A DNA stretch of 64,000 nucleotides from Dasypus novemcinctus (taxonomy: Eukaryota; Chordata; Mammalia; Cingulata; Dasypodidae): assembly GCF_030445035.2 (NCBI RefSeq), contig NC_080679.1, forward strand, positions 121,245,992 through 121,309,991, read 5' to 3'. Positions within the stretch are counted from its first letter, which is position 1. Each line of letters starts with the position of its first letter. The notes beneath the pieces were generated by a model. It was not told the DNA's origin. It saw only the letters and a list, made by a program, of their open reading frames with translations, and did no database searches. The position numbers were made by a program, and so were the translations under genes. Shown piece by piece: positions 46,810-58,505 of this stretch.

Positions 46810-46827
46810 ATCCCTTCGTGGTTGCCA
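46810..46827 (-). promoter_or_regulatory. ERV-B primer binding site, tRNA-Arg(UCG) type
   Basis: The sense strand reads TGGCAACCACGAAGGGAT, four bases after the LTR end. From memory of mammalian tRNA-Arg(UCG), 17 of 18 positions match, the difference falling at the discriminator base. Confidence 0.75.
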
Positions 46828-46831
46828 TTAA

Positions 46832-47301
46832 TGTTGTGGAATTTAAGAGAAGTTCAATTATTCGAGTATAGAGAGGCCAGGACTCAGGAATGATTTTGAG
46901 AAGGAAAAATTGGTTTATTGACGGCCGACCGGACTCGGGAGCTTTCTGTTTGAATCCCGAGCCCGGAACAAGATTTTCAAACGTCTTTTATACAGAGAGG
47001 AAAGGCCAAATGGTCCCTTTGTTTCAGTTCTCAGTAGGCTTCAATTAGCATATATCTCTTTCACATCTTAGGTAAGCTTTTAGCAAGGACTCCAGACATT
47101 TTAGATAAGCCTTGGTTTTTGCATTTCCCCTAAATACTTAAAGTTTATAGCCCTTGCTTTGTTAAACATTTCCTGGGACTGGAGCCTGCTGTCACCGTCC
47201 CTAAGGGCAGGACTGCAGCCTCTTACCGTTCCACACCCACAAGTCAAATAACTTAGTTATCTCTGAAGAGACAAAGAGCCTTCCACCCATAGCCCACATC
47301 A
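46832..47301 (-). repeat. ERV-B 5' LTR (right copy)
   Basis: Identical to 39812-40281. TATAAAA is the complement of 46986-46992 and AATAAA the complement of 46914-46919. Transcription would run leftward. Confidence 0.95.
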
Positions 47302-47305
47302 GCAT

Positions 47306-48189
47306 TATTTAATATTTTAATGTAAAAAAGCAATATCTACTCCCTTAGGGGAGTATGGCACCTGTAAGGTCAAACTTTGAAAACACTTCAGTAAAGGATA
47401 ACACACATGATACATAATTCTCTGGACAAAAAATGGGACATAAATATAAATGGTGGAGACTGAAACTGAACTACCAGATCCAGAACTGGCGGCTGTACTC
47501 AGGAGCTAGGCTCCAGCAAAGAATGGAGAAGAAATGATGCGCTTCACTAAAGTGCACGCGGCACCCAGGTCACCATTTATAGGGTTGGGCAGAGTCAACC
47601 ACCTAGGAAAGAACGTAAAAAAAACACAAAAAACTGAAACTACCAACAAGATGCCACTATTTTGGACATGGTTCTATAGAAAACTATAGGCATTGGCAGT
47701 CTGGGATAAACACAGTCTCATTACCAGAAATTGAGTGAGCCAAGCTGCTTGGTGACTTTGGTTCAGAGTACCCAAGTACAAATCCTCACAGAACAAAAGC
47801 TCTGAAACATTTGCATATGAACATGCTTTGAGTTATCATAACAGAGTTGGATAGAGAAACAGCAAAAGGTAGGAGGGGAAAAGAAGGGAGAGAGGCACAC
47901 ATACACGTTTAAATAAAACCTGCAAATCAAAACATTCAAACACATAAAAAAGACAGATAACAAAACAACAAAATCAACCTGCATGTGGAATTTACTGCAC
48001 ATAAAATTAACTAACAGAAAAGCCAGATAACATTGGAAATACATAAATATGATGAGAATAAAAGGTTAAATGACAACATCCACTGAAAAGAATATTAAAT
48101 TAATTTTGAAAATAGGCAGAAGTTAAACAAGATCAGGGGATATAAAGCATAACCCTTTTGAAATATTGAGAATAAAGTGATAACCACTG
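47306..48189. other. No gene seen; unassigned
   Basis: The original right flank of the ERV-B site. The minus frame at 47763-48044 is hydrophobic by composition only. Confidence 0.4.
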
Positions 48190-49190
48190 AAATCTGTCAT
48201 AGTAATGCCATTCTCCCAGTATCAAAATCATAGTTTCCTGGATGCCAAAAGAAATACCTTAAAATGGGTCCACTTAAACCATGGAAATTTATTGGCTCAC
48301 CATTTTGAAGGTAAGAGTAGTCCAAAATTGAGGCAATGCTTTTGATGTGGACTCTGGGTGGAAGGCTCTTTGTCTCTTCAGAGATAACTTAAGCTGTTTG
48401 ACTTGTGGGTGTGGAATGGTAAGAGGCTGCAGTCCTGCCCTTAGGGACTATGGCAACAGGCTCCAGTCCCAGGAAACAGTTTAACAATGCAAGGGATATA
48501 GACTTTTAAGTATTTAGGGGAAATGCAAAAACCAAATATGCTAAAAGCTTATCTAGAATATCTGGAGTCCATGCTAAAAGCTTACCTAAGATGTGGAAAA
48601 TACATATGCTAATTGAAGCCTATTGAGAACTGAAACAAAGGGACCATTTGGCCTTTCCTCTCTGTATAAAAGAAGTTTGAAAATCTTGTTCAGGGCTGGG
48701 GATTCAAACAGAAAGCTCCCGAGTCCGCCGGCCGTCAATAAACCATTTTTCCTTCTCAAAATCATTCCTGAGTCCTGGCCTCTCTATACGCAAATAATTG
48801 AACTTCTCTCAAATTCTACAACACTTTCTCCCTAAACATTGTGGTTTTCTAGGAATGACAGTCAGTGATCTTGGGTCCTTGGTTTTTCTGTCAAATGGCA
48901 ATATACATTGCAACATCTTCTCCTTCCTCCTCCAGATTTGTTGACTTCCTGCTTGTTTCAATGGCCTTTTCTCTCTGTGTCTCAATTTGATTTTCTTTAT
49001 AAAGGACTCTAGTAATCTGGATTAAATCTCAACCTGATGCAGTTGGTTCACATCTTAACTGAAATAATATCTTTAAGAGAACCTATTTTCAAGGGGTCCT
49101 CCCCTACCAGAATATGAACCAAGACCAAGAACATTTCCAAACTGGGGTCCACAGGTCAATCCACCACATAAGGCAAAAAGTACTAGTAGA
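48190..49190 (+). repeat. Old interspersed repeat split by a solo LTR
   Basis: 'atggaaatttattggctcaccattttgaagg' to 48348, then 'ctccctaaacattgtggttttct...tctggattaaatctcaacctgatgcagttgg' after 48828, read as one old mammalian-type repeat interrupted by the LTR at 48353-48823. The family name is uncertain. Confidence 0.55.
48349..48827 (+). mobile_element. Solo LTR of the ERV-B family
   Basis: LTR 48353-48823, TGATGTGGA...CTACAACA, flanked by CTTT (48349-48352 and 48824-48827). TATAAAA is at 48665-48671 and AATAAA at 48737-48742. It is more diverged from ERV-B (about 6% by eye) than the nested copy, so it is an older or different subfamily member. The 70-codon frame at 48623-48835 is chance. 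Confidence 0.93.
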
Positions 49191-50889
49191 AATTAACATG
49201 ACCCATGGAAAGCAATTAAGAGAACAATTTATCAAGATGATATATGAAAAATATCATACCTATATGAATTACATAGAACAATGGTATTCAAGGAAAAAAT
49301 CCACAATTATAGTAGGGAATTTTCATACATTTCTACGATAAATATATAGATGAAGCAAAAACATTTGAATAAAAACGTGTTGAGTAATAGTGCACAAACA
49401 TGACCTAAAAGATGGAGACGTCTACACATAAATAGAAAATGTACTGTTTCACTCCACACTTTGTATAAAAGTCAATGAACTAGGCAGTTCCTAAAAATAA
49501 AGGAATTCACTCAAATAAGTCAGAAATTACTTGCTCTGTGCAGTTTTTTTTTTAATTTGTTTTGACTGCATGTACTCTCAAGGAGCTAATTCAACTTCAT
49601 TTTCCAAGTTTTTTTTGTTTTTGTTTTTTGTTTTTACCTTTTAGCTATTACTAGTATCCACTGAAATTAAACCCAGGCATTTTCCACTTAATATGAGCAA
49701 TCTGTTCTGGATGAAAATACTAACCAAGAGCCTACTTGCCATTATTTTAAATGGGAAAATTCATAATGCATTAGACATCAGCCCCCAAAACTCTCAACAA
49801 TTTCTAAAATAGCTCTAAAGCACAGAAAAATGTGTTTATGCATTGATGTATGTACAAACTCTTTTTCTTTTTATCTCATTTTGATTCTGTCTTTATACTC
49901 TTCTTCAGTACTTTCACAATGCTGTAGATTTTGACACTAGGCAAACAGCGAGGACTAAATTAAAAAATAAAAAAAGATGGCACCATGGAAAGCAGTTCAG
50001 GACACAGTGGACTAATGCCCATGAAAAAACGTTGCTGCAATGCCTCTCTTAGTACCATTAACATCCAAACGTAATCCCCCTTCATTGGCATCCAATTCAA
50101 AAGCCCTGCAGGTTGCTCTAATGTTCTTTCTGTGTGTTGCATTTGGAAAGTTACTCTTTTCCAAGCTCTTTATTCTCTTAGAAATGTTATATTGAGAATA
50201 TTCTGCATAAGTATACATTTTTTCTATATAAAGTTAGGTATGTAAGTTCTATAAATTTGGATATTATAAAACAGACAGTGTTCTAAATGGAAAGATACTC
50301 TATGTAATAGGTCTCTAATGGAGTTTGCAAATACAGTACTGCTTAGATCACATTGTATATCATTTACTAAAAAATGTATGCTTTAATATTCACTACTGCA
50401 AATAATTTTTTTGCTTTATGATTGCATATTTTATTGGATTAGTAGACTATTGTAGCATATCTGTATTTAATATACTTGCCTAATTTATTTATGTGATTCT
50501 AATTCAGAGAAATGGTTTTTATTTGAACCAAATGCCTTTTCCCATTTAAAAAAAAACTTTAAAATCACTTTTTTTGGTGACTGGTGAAAACAATATAACA
50601 TTTTTCATTAAAATAAACTTTACAAAATCAACTTATATGCTTGAAAGGCATTAGTTCTTTCAGTATTGCTTTTTGCATTTAAATACATTTTTATGCAAAT
50701 CTTTGATATGGTCTTCATATTTAAATGTGGCAGATTAAATATGCACATTTTTTTGTGCTCCCTCTCTTAAATCTTGACAGGAGAAGAATCAAATCAACAA
50801 GAACTTGGGAAATAAGGAGGAGTGGGAGGGTGGTAGATGAAAGATGTCAAAAAGATTTTGGAAGATGAAAATTCAATGAATAAGTAGCC
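49191..50889. other. No recognised gene; one unassigned minus-strand frame
   Basis: AT-rich. The minus frame 50012-50218 (68 codons, with ...FELDANEGGLRLDVNG...) has a protein-like composition but no family I can name. T-rich runs lie at 49546-49553 and 49609-49634. Confidence 0.35.
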
Positions 50890-51510
50890 ATGAACTTACG
50901 TTTTAGCTTTGCCACTCAGTTAAGTGCCTAAGGACAGGATGAACAGCTATTCTGTAGTCTTTCCTCTAGCCTTAGGGATGCCTGAGGATTGGACCCTTGG
51001 ATAAATCCTTCTTGCAAGACCAAAGTAAGGAAACTATATTCGTATTCTGACCCAAAGATAAATGACTGCTTTGAGCCAAACCAAGCTCAGGAACCTGATT
51101 GGCAAGATTATTTACTCCTATTATTGATGAGTAACCTGAAATTGATAAATAAGCTGTAATTGAGGAGTAATGTGCAATTGATAAGATGCAGTTTCACCAG
51201 AGAATGGAGCTAGTCAAGTTCCCCTGAGAGTGTAACGTGACTAATGAGGTATAAATAAAGATACCTTTGCATATGGCTTTCCTCTACCTCATCTCACATA
51301 ACTACTTGAATTTCAAGGCAGAATGAGTGGGACGTTTGGAATCTACCCCCGGGGAATCATGAGACAGCTGCTAGCTGTTGCTATGCGTGGTTTTCTCTCT
51401 GTTCTATGTCTTTCTTAAACTAAATAAATTTGGTATTGGGTAAAATTCTCTGTGTCGAGTGAATTGTTAATCTCAATCCAAGAGCACTGCCGCTCTTCAA
51501 GCAGAGGAGA
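50890..51510 (+). repeat. LTR-like repeat, plus strand
   Basis: TATA-like 'ggtataaataaagatacc' near 51250, 'taaactaaataaatttggtattggg' (AATAAA) near 51422, and 'ctctgtgtcgagtgaattgttaatctc' following, are in LTR promoter/polyadenylation order. Ends are not defined. Confidence 0.45.
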
Positions 51511-52784
51511 TGTTGCAGTCTGAAAGAAGGATGGGGGAGGGGCAGGCATGATAACTTGTGACATTGTGACTACAGAAAAAAGCTGAGACAGGAAATGGAA
51601 GCCCTCAACTCTGGGACAACAGAGACAACTGAGGGAAGATCTGAGGCACCATATTGGAAACAGGAAACCTTTTTAAAACCCTACACTCAGCTATGTCTCC
51701 TATCTCCCTTCTCAGCCACAAGACAGGCTGGAGATTGGTGGAATAGATAAGACATCTACATTTTCTTGACATTTGGAGTTTTCCCAACTGAACAACCATG
51801 TCTCATGATCTGTATATCAATAGTCGGTGAGTTCTGCTCAAGCATACAGCATTTCTAGTACTCTCACATTCGAAATAATATTTGTCATAAAGAATGACTT
51901 TAATAAGAATGAAAGAGCCTCCCCCCCCAAAAAAGGGGGTGTGTTACTGAGCAATGGGGCTCGTTGCCCAGTGCAAACAAAAGCCAATGCCTGGACACAA
52001 GGATTTTGAGAAATGAAAGTTTGTGAGGTTGCCAAGCAAAGGGACAGGCGGGAAAATTCAAATCTGTCTCCTCGAGTTGAAGGAGCGTAGGGTTTTTACG
52101 GGGTTATGCATGGGTTGGGCTTAAAGCACTGGGTATTGTGGACAGAGTGGAGATAAGAGGAGCATGTGCAGATGGCATCATGCCTACTTATACATCCCAT
52201 GATCAGGAAATGAGTAATGAGTGGAAATTTAACAAGAAGACTTCATTAGGCTACTTTAAGGTTATACCTGGCAGCAAGGGCACATGAATTTGGCTAGGAA
52301 TTCCTGTAGACCATTTGAGACTGGTTCCTGCATATGCCAGACAGCTCCTGGTAAAGGCAGAAAAGGAGGAGTTAGAGCCATCTGTGCTAAGAGAACAGAA
52401 AGGGGCAGGTTTACACTATTTCAGATGCTGTGCAGAAGACTGGTGGAGTAAGCTGAAGAAGAGGAAGTCGTGGAGGTCCAGGAAAAAGGGGTAGGCCCAA
52501 AGAAAGGAGAGAGGGTGGGGAGGGAACTACTAGGATGAATGTTCTACCTCTAGCATGGAGAACCATCAGTCTAGATTGGAGAAAGAGCAGACTTTAAGGA
52601 AAACAATGGTCAGAAAAATTTACCGGATGTGCTTAGGCAGTATTAGGAAGAGCATTTTAGTTGAGGGTCTGGAGATAAATTAGTGATAGTTAAAAAAGCA
52701 AAGGAAGCCAACAAAAATATAATCATTGAGTTATTAACTTTGGAAAAAAATGCAAAGTTAGTCAAAGCCCATTTCTTTATTCTG
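51511..52784. other. No gene seen; possible LTR remnant at 51915-52330
   Basis: 51915-52330 has the G/A-rich texture of a reversed LTR but no firm match. The rest is unassigned. Confidence 0.3.
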
Positions 52785-52960
52785 TCTGGTTGTGTCATCG
52801 TCTTTTTTGTGTGCTGCTTCACTGCACAGGGGTCTGCACCTCTTTGCACAGGTCTGGGTGGCCTTTTTTTTTTTCCACCAGGAGGTCCCAGGGATCGAAC
52901 CTGGGTCCTCCATATGGTAAATGAGACCTCAATTGCTTGAGCCACAGCTGCTTCTCCAAA
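52785..52960 (-). mobile_element. tRNA-derived SINE, minus strand (older DAS-type)
   Basis: The minus strand reads 'gcagctgtggctcaagcaattgagg' (box A-like), 'aggttcgatccc' (box B), 'gggacctcctgg', then a short body. It lacks the long GC-rich middle of the 1505 and 39403 copies, so it belongs to a different subfamily. Confidence 0.8.
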
Positions 52961-53399
52961 GTATGTTTCTGCCACTATGTTATTATCGTTGTCATGATGG
53001 AGACACTGATATTGATTTATTGAAAACTGGCATATAACTAGAGTAGAAGAGCAAGGGATGGGAACAAAGATGACCTGGGGAAGATGTATGGAGCTCTGTC
53101 CTAATCTTCTCTAGCAGGAAGTTCATAGAGTAAACCAAAAGCTTATTTAGGAATATGAAAGTAAAAACAAAAGGGATATCTAAATGAGTTTAAAAGTGGT
53201 TGTTTCTAGGAGTGGAACATAAGAGATAGGGAGGAGTGAGGGAATAGATTGCCTTTTCTTACTAGAAACTACATAGCATTACCTTATTTTTAAAAAACAT
53301 GTTCACTTGATACACTAATAAAAATGAAAATGTATAATGTTTTAAAAAGTGAATGTCTCCTTACTTTTTCAGAGTTAATAACTTGTTTAACCACTTGAT
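52961..53399. other. No gene seen
   Basis: Unassigned sequence. Confidence 0.4.
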
Positions 53400-53570
53400 G
53401 TAAATTCCTTCACCCTGTCTTGATCTAAGGGCAGTTTCTTAAACTCACTATCTCAGTTTCCTTCTATGAATTTAATTACTGAACATGCCTCACAGGATTG
53501 TAACAAGGATAGAGTAAAATCAGACATGAAAATGCTTAGCACAGTACCTGGACTGTCTCAATTTTATTGT
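53400..53570 (+). repeat. MIR element, plus strand
   Basis: 'ctatctcagtttccttctatgaa' with 'catgcctcacaggattgtaacaagga' and 'atgcttagcacagtacctgg' follow the 3' part of MIR. Confidence 0.75.
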
Positions 53571-53699
53571 CAGGAGTATGGGATTGTTGTGATTATGTCA
53601 TTTTTATCAAGGGGTCTTGCACAATGCACTGTTTTGTTCTTCTTTTTATTTCACTAAAATTTAAGGTGTCTATTTACTTAATCAGAATATGCATAGACC

Positions 53700-53920
53700 T
53701 GGTTTTCTCAGTCTCAACACATTTTGGGCTGGATCATTCTCTGTGCGGATGGCAGTCCTGTGCATTGTGGGTATTTAGCCGCATCCCTGACTTCTACACG
53801 CTAAACGCCAGTAGTGCTCACCACCCCACCACTAGCTAGAACAACCTGCAATGTATTTGAACATTGCCAAATGTCTTCTGGAGGGCAAAACTGTCCCTTT
53901 TTGAGATGCAATGATATATG
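53700..53920 (-). repeat. MER5A-like hAT-Charlie element, minus strand
   Basis: 'acacattttgggctggatcattctctg', 'tcctgtgcattgtgggtatttagc', 'caacctgcaatgtatttgaacattgccaaatgtc' and 'agggcaaaactgtccc' match the reverse of MER5A from memory. It is an ancient non-autonomous DNA transposon without coding capacity. Confidence 0.8.
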
Positions 53921-55133
53921 TTTACTGATATTCCCCAACAGCTAATTTATCTTCCCATGGAGATACTGAGATTTATTTAACTACTCCCTCCTCAGTGGAT
54001 ATTTAATTTCTTTCTTATTTTTAATTTTATGAAAAACGTTGAATGAAGGTCGTGAGTTAAAATTTATAATGAAAACACTGTACGGTAAAGATTATTGTAT
54101 TTATTATACATAAATATTTGACTATGTCTCTGATATAAGACAATACGGCACAGTTAATGAAGACTTTTAAAATTAAAATTGTATATATATACAATACGTA
54201 ATACAATTATATAAATACATATAATTTCATCACCATTTAAAAATCATCATCCAGATTCTTAGTATGAAAAGCTTTTAAAAAATTAAAAACCCCTTCCCTT
54301 TATTGTAGATATATCATGTACTGGAGAACAAACATTTTCTTCACTTGGGAAGACACTACCTGCTGATTTTCAGGCATAATAACTGAGCCATGAAAATGCT
54401 CTTGAGGGCATTTTCACCCAGAAAGAGAGTTTAGGCTATATGTTCTTGGAATAGTAGAAAGCTGACAAATGATTCCTTTTTCAAAGCTAGAAGTCTAACA
54501 GGACCATTAAGACATATTTATTATTTATGGGAGGTTCATATATTAGCTTGGAAAGCATAGGCTTCAGGACTGAAGTTTGCATTCTTTCTACAGGCAAATA
54601 GATGTGCAGAACTATTTTATAAAATTAAATTTTTGAGAAGGTTTATTTATAGGAACAGGCAAAATATGTGTTGCTATTAACTTGCTTATCCCAGATGCAT
54701 GATTAACAAGCTTTTTAAAAATAAATGAAAATAAATAAAGGAATATAATAATGCAAGCAGAAGGACAGAAACAGCCCCAAAGAAGAAAAGCCAATGAAAG
54801 TGTTTCTTTTCTATTGCTTTGGCAGCTGAAAATTTCAGATATTTCCTTCTCATTAACAGAAAGCTGTCCAGATGCGCAAAGTCATAAAAGCCAACATAAA
54901 GTGCTAATGAGATTGAGGAGGTACTGGTGAGGTGTCTCTATCCCAAATATTTCACGATCTGTCACCATTCAGATGGTGTCAAATTAGCCCTCATTCTAGC
55001 TCAGTCTTCAGAGATAACAATAAAAGTGCGCAAACTCCTGGCACTTGATGTCATGTTCAGCAAAAATTTCCCAGGGATCCTTAATGCTTTAGAGATTAGT
55101 AAAAAGGAAAAAAAAAAAAAAAAAAAATATGTA

Positions 55134-55166
<33 letters not shown>

Positions 55167-58100
55167 TTAGAGCCAGGTCTGGGTATATTGGGGGCCGTTT
55201 GTTCTCTGTGAACTGTGACTCCGCACTTGTCCAAATGTCCCCTTTCAATGCTTTAAGAATGTCCTTTACACCAACTTGCCATGGTAACTGCTTAACCTGC
55301 CGTTTATCACCACAAAGGATAATCGAAATGCTCTGTTGCGTGTGTCCTACAGGAGTGATAACATATACTTAATAAAATAACATTTTATTATAAAAATATT
55401 TTCTGTTGCATGGCAACTTTGAGAACGCAAGCCACAAAAAATAAGAAAACATCATATTTCCATACCCAAGAGACTATCATGTTTTTTAACCTTTTAATAT
55501 ATCCTCCCAGGTAATTTTTATGCTTGTATATGCATATATATTTTTTACCAAAACGAAATTATAGTAGATATGCTATTTTATGACAAACCTTCTTTTATGA
55601 CAAAACTTCACCTTCCCATGACAACACATTTTTATCTTATATTACATTGTTTTAAAAACATATTTTCCAATTGTCCCAAATGTCCTTTATAGCTGATTTG
55701 TTCTTAAAATAATACTCTCCAGAGGCATATATTCCACTTGATTTTTAAGTTCCCTCAGCTACTTTTAATGACACTTATATATTGATAAGACTTAATCTGA
55801 TGCTCTACAGGAGGTTAACCCTTCTATATTTGGGTGGTGGCTTTCTCATATGGTAATTTAAATTAATCTGTTTTTTGTGGATCCTGTAATCTGGAGGTAA
55901 GATCTGAAGGTTGAAGGAATTAATGTAAACAAGGGTTGCTAAAATATATCCCAAGTGACATTGTGTACTTCATTCCATGTCACCAGGAAACACATGCAAT
56001 CTGGTTTGTCCCATGATTAGTACTGATAAGAGTTACAGAGTTACAGTTTAACTAGGTTAATGATAATCTGAGCCCTCACTTGTGCACTAGCATTCTCCTC
56101 CTTGCAAGTAGATGCTAAAATGTGGTATCACTTTTGTATCTCCTTACAAATTTCCAGTTTTCTCATCAACCATATACCTGACAGTTTTTTTTTTAACATT
56201 ATTTCATAATCCTTGTCTGAGTTAATATGTTCCTTTGGTGGCTGCAGTATGATGATTTTCTTGCTTCATCATTTTAAGCCAACTACCAAACCATTATAAT
56301 ACTTAAAAATGATTGGTGATTCCTTCAGTGTAATTGAATGTCTAGTTAGTGTTTAAATTTATATTGTCTATTAAATTTTATATATATTATTTGATATTAT
56401 ATATTATCAATTAAATATATGTGTATGAGTTTTTAAAATTTTGCTCATTTGTTTGAATCAGGATCCAAATACAGTCCATGAATAGTAATTAATCACTATG
56501 AATAAATTCCCTTTAAATCTAGGTATTCCTCCTAATATTTTGTTCCCCACTTGAAGTTTTTTCATTAAAGAAGCAGTGTCAACTATCCTATAAAATTTCC
56601 CATGGACTGTATTTTTTTGATATCACCCCCATTGAGTCAGCCTATTGTAGCACTACATGCTAAAGGGTATGGTTATTAGAAGTTGCATAATGTATGCTTC
56701 TCTCTCTCTCTCCTTCTCTCTTTCTCTCTCGCTTCTACCCCCTTACAGCCATTGATAAACAAAGCCTGTCAAACAAAACCCTTCCCAATTTAGCAACTAT
56801 TCTCAGGTTGGACTGTCCTGTGTTTCAGTGAGCACACACTGGTGATTTCAGGGTCCCCCCGTTCTCAGGTCAGTCCCTTTTTCTTTCCATCAATGCTTAG
56901 ACCAAACGTCCTATGCTCTCATAAGACTATCTCCCACCTACTTAAATTTTGGAGATACATAGGGACAATTTGTTATGCAGTTTTGTGGGTGATGCCCATT
57001 GGTTGTAGTTCTGTTCTCCCTGTTTGTCCAGTTCATTTTTACTGGAGAAGTCAAGGACTAAATTTAGGATGTCACAGCTACCATCTTCCACTGTCACCTA
57101 GAATTTCTTCTCTAGTTTTTAAAACTTCCTTGTTTTTTGGCACACTTAGATATCTTAGATATCTCAGTTTCACTTTGTAACTTCCTTAACCTGGAATCAC
57201 CCATCTTCAAGAAGTCCCAATCTCCTCTAGTGAGGAATCTTACTAAAGATCAAATCTAGGTGCAGGGGGTGCTCATTGCTATAAAGGATATCACAACTTC
57301 CAGGCCACTACAGAGGACACAGCTAGAAGTTTTATATTTTTAAGATTCTCCAATTTATAAAAATATTTTCAATTCAATTTTAACATTACAATGGTGTCAC
57401 TTAATCCCTTTGACTTTGCATCTTCTATATTGAAAAATCTTGAGACTTAATGTCATTAACATAATTACTTATTTTTCCTTATCAGATAATATAGAGAAAA
57501 TCGTTGTAAAATAACAATAGTAATTTTACTAAAATCCAAAAATGGTGAAGGGGACTTAAAATGTTCATTTTATGCTTAGAACACTTTCCACTAAGGAAGT
57601 ACATACTAATGTGTTAAAAAGTCATTGAAAAAAAATGCTTTTTTTTTTTTTGCATATAATTATGTTACCAGTGTGAGGACCAGTTCTTAGGAGAATTTCA
57701 TGAAGAGACAGGATTGGTGAGGAACACTTCCTCGACAGCTCTGATCCAGGACTGCCTCTGCTATTGCAACACTGGAATTATGGTGCTATCAACATTGATT
57801 TTCTTTCCTTTTTCTCTGCATTTCTACCCACATTTTCTAGCACGTGTGTTTTCATTTTTAGATTTAGACAAGCCCACAGCATTTCCCACCCAGGATGGAC
57901 CCTCTCCTACTGGCTGCGGTATGTATGGCTGTGTTTTCTAGGTCTGGCTTTCCCCGGGCCACCTGCTGACTCTGAATTGTCTCCTTAATATCTGCCACCG
58001 TACTGCCTGCCCACTCTGCTGTGCGGTGGCCTGCCCTGATTCTGCTGGTTTCAGAAAATGTCCCCCCACTTCACACATGATTTAGTCTGTGCAATATCTT

Positions 58101-58309
58101 GGCTTTCTCTCCCTCCTCTTATCAGTTGGGGGGCACGTTGTGAGACCTTCAATTATTGCTCAGGTTATTTCAAGGTTTTGAAAGAAGTGTGGAGATTAGG
58201 GCTTGGGGTGCGGACATGCTCCTACTCCAACCAGAACATTTAGATTGCTGCTACTATAAACCACGGAATCCAAATTCCTTGTTGGATTACTAAATGTGTT
58301 AGATTAGAG
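53921..58309. other. No gene seen; long unassigned stretch with simple repeats
   Basis: Contains an A run (about 55108-55126) followed by alternating TA and (GTAT)n to 55167, a T-rich run near 56187, a CT-rich run (56698-56732) and another T run near 57641-57651. None of the short frames (for example 56842-57180 and 57714-57988) matches a family I recognise. Confidence 0.4.
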
Positions 58310-58505
58310 AAGTCCCTGAGATTATACCCGAGGGAAGTGGATGAAAGGGGATGTTGATGTGTGAAGAGCAGGGGTGGGGGATGAGGGTGGGGGAGTGGGG
58401 AGTGGGGTATATGGGAACGCTTATGTTTTTTAATGTAACGTTTTGTGTGATCTATTTATCTTTTTTTTAAAAGGACAATAAAAATAAACAAATATATTTT
58501 CAAAA
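58310..58505 (+). repeat. LINE 3' terminus fragment
   Basis: The G-rich run 'gggtgggggatgagggtggggg', then 'gtatatgggaacgcttatgttttttaatgtaacgtttt' and an A-rich end, parallel the ends of the modules at 66-860, 59560-60470 and 61456-62385, but extend further into 'gtgtgatctatttatc'. Confidence 0.6.

Larger units (their letters stand above)
39808..47305 (-). mobile_element. ERV-B: LTR element with identical LTRs and no coding capacity
   Basis: Minus-strand element. Sense order: target copy GCAT (47302-47305), 5' LTR (47301-46832), 4-base spacer, primer site (46827-46810), leader with a 20-bp palindrome and splice donor, about 6 kb of non-coding sequence, polypurine tract (40293-40282), 3' LTR (40281-39812), GCAT (39811-39808). 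The LTRs are identical at all 470 positions by eye, so insertion (or a recent gene conversion) is recent. No gag, pro, pol or env similarity is seen on either strand of the interior, and no frame exceeds about 120 codons. The 4-bp duplication and polypurine form fit class I retroviruses. The interior contains a nested antisense solo LTR (45571-46073) and an LTR of another family (42753-43040). Confidence 0.92.

Noticed and set aside
40282-46831. Hidden gag-pol-env in ERV-B
   Set aside because: I looked on both strands for a protease triad, reverse transcriptase, integrase HHCC/DDE and transmembrane-subunit motifs and saw none. A profile search could still find very decayed pieces.
55108-55167. 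A-run with (GTAT)n as a retroposon tail
   Set aside because: No SINE or LINE body could be identified upstream, so only a simple repeat is claimed.
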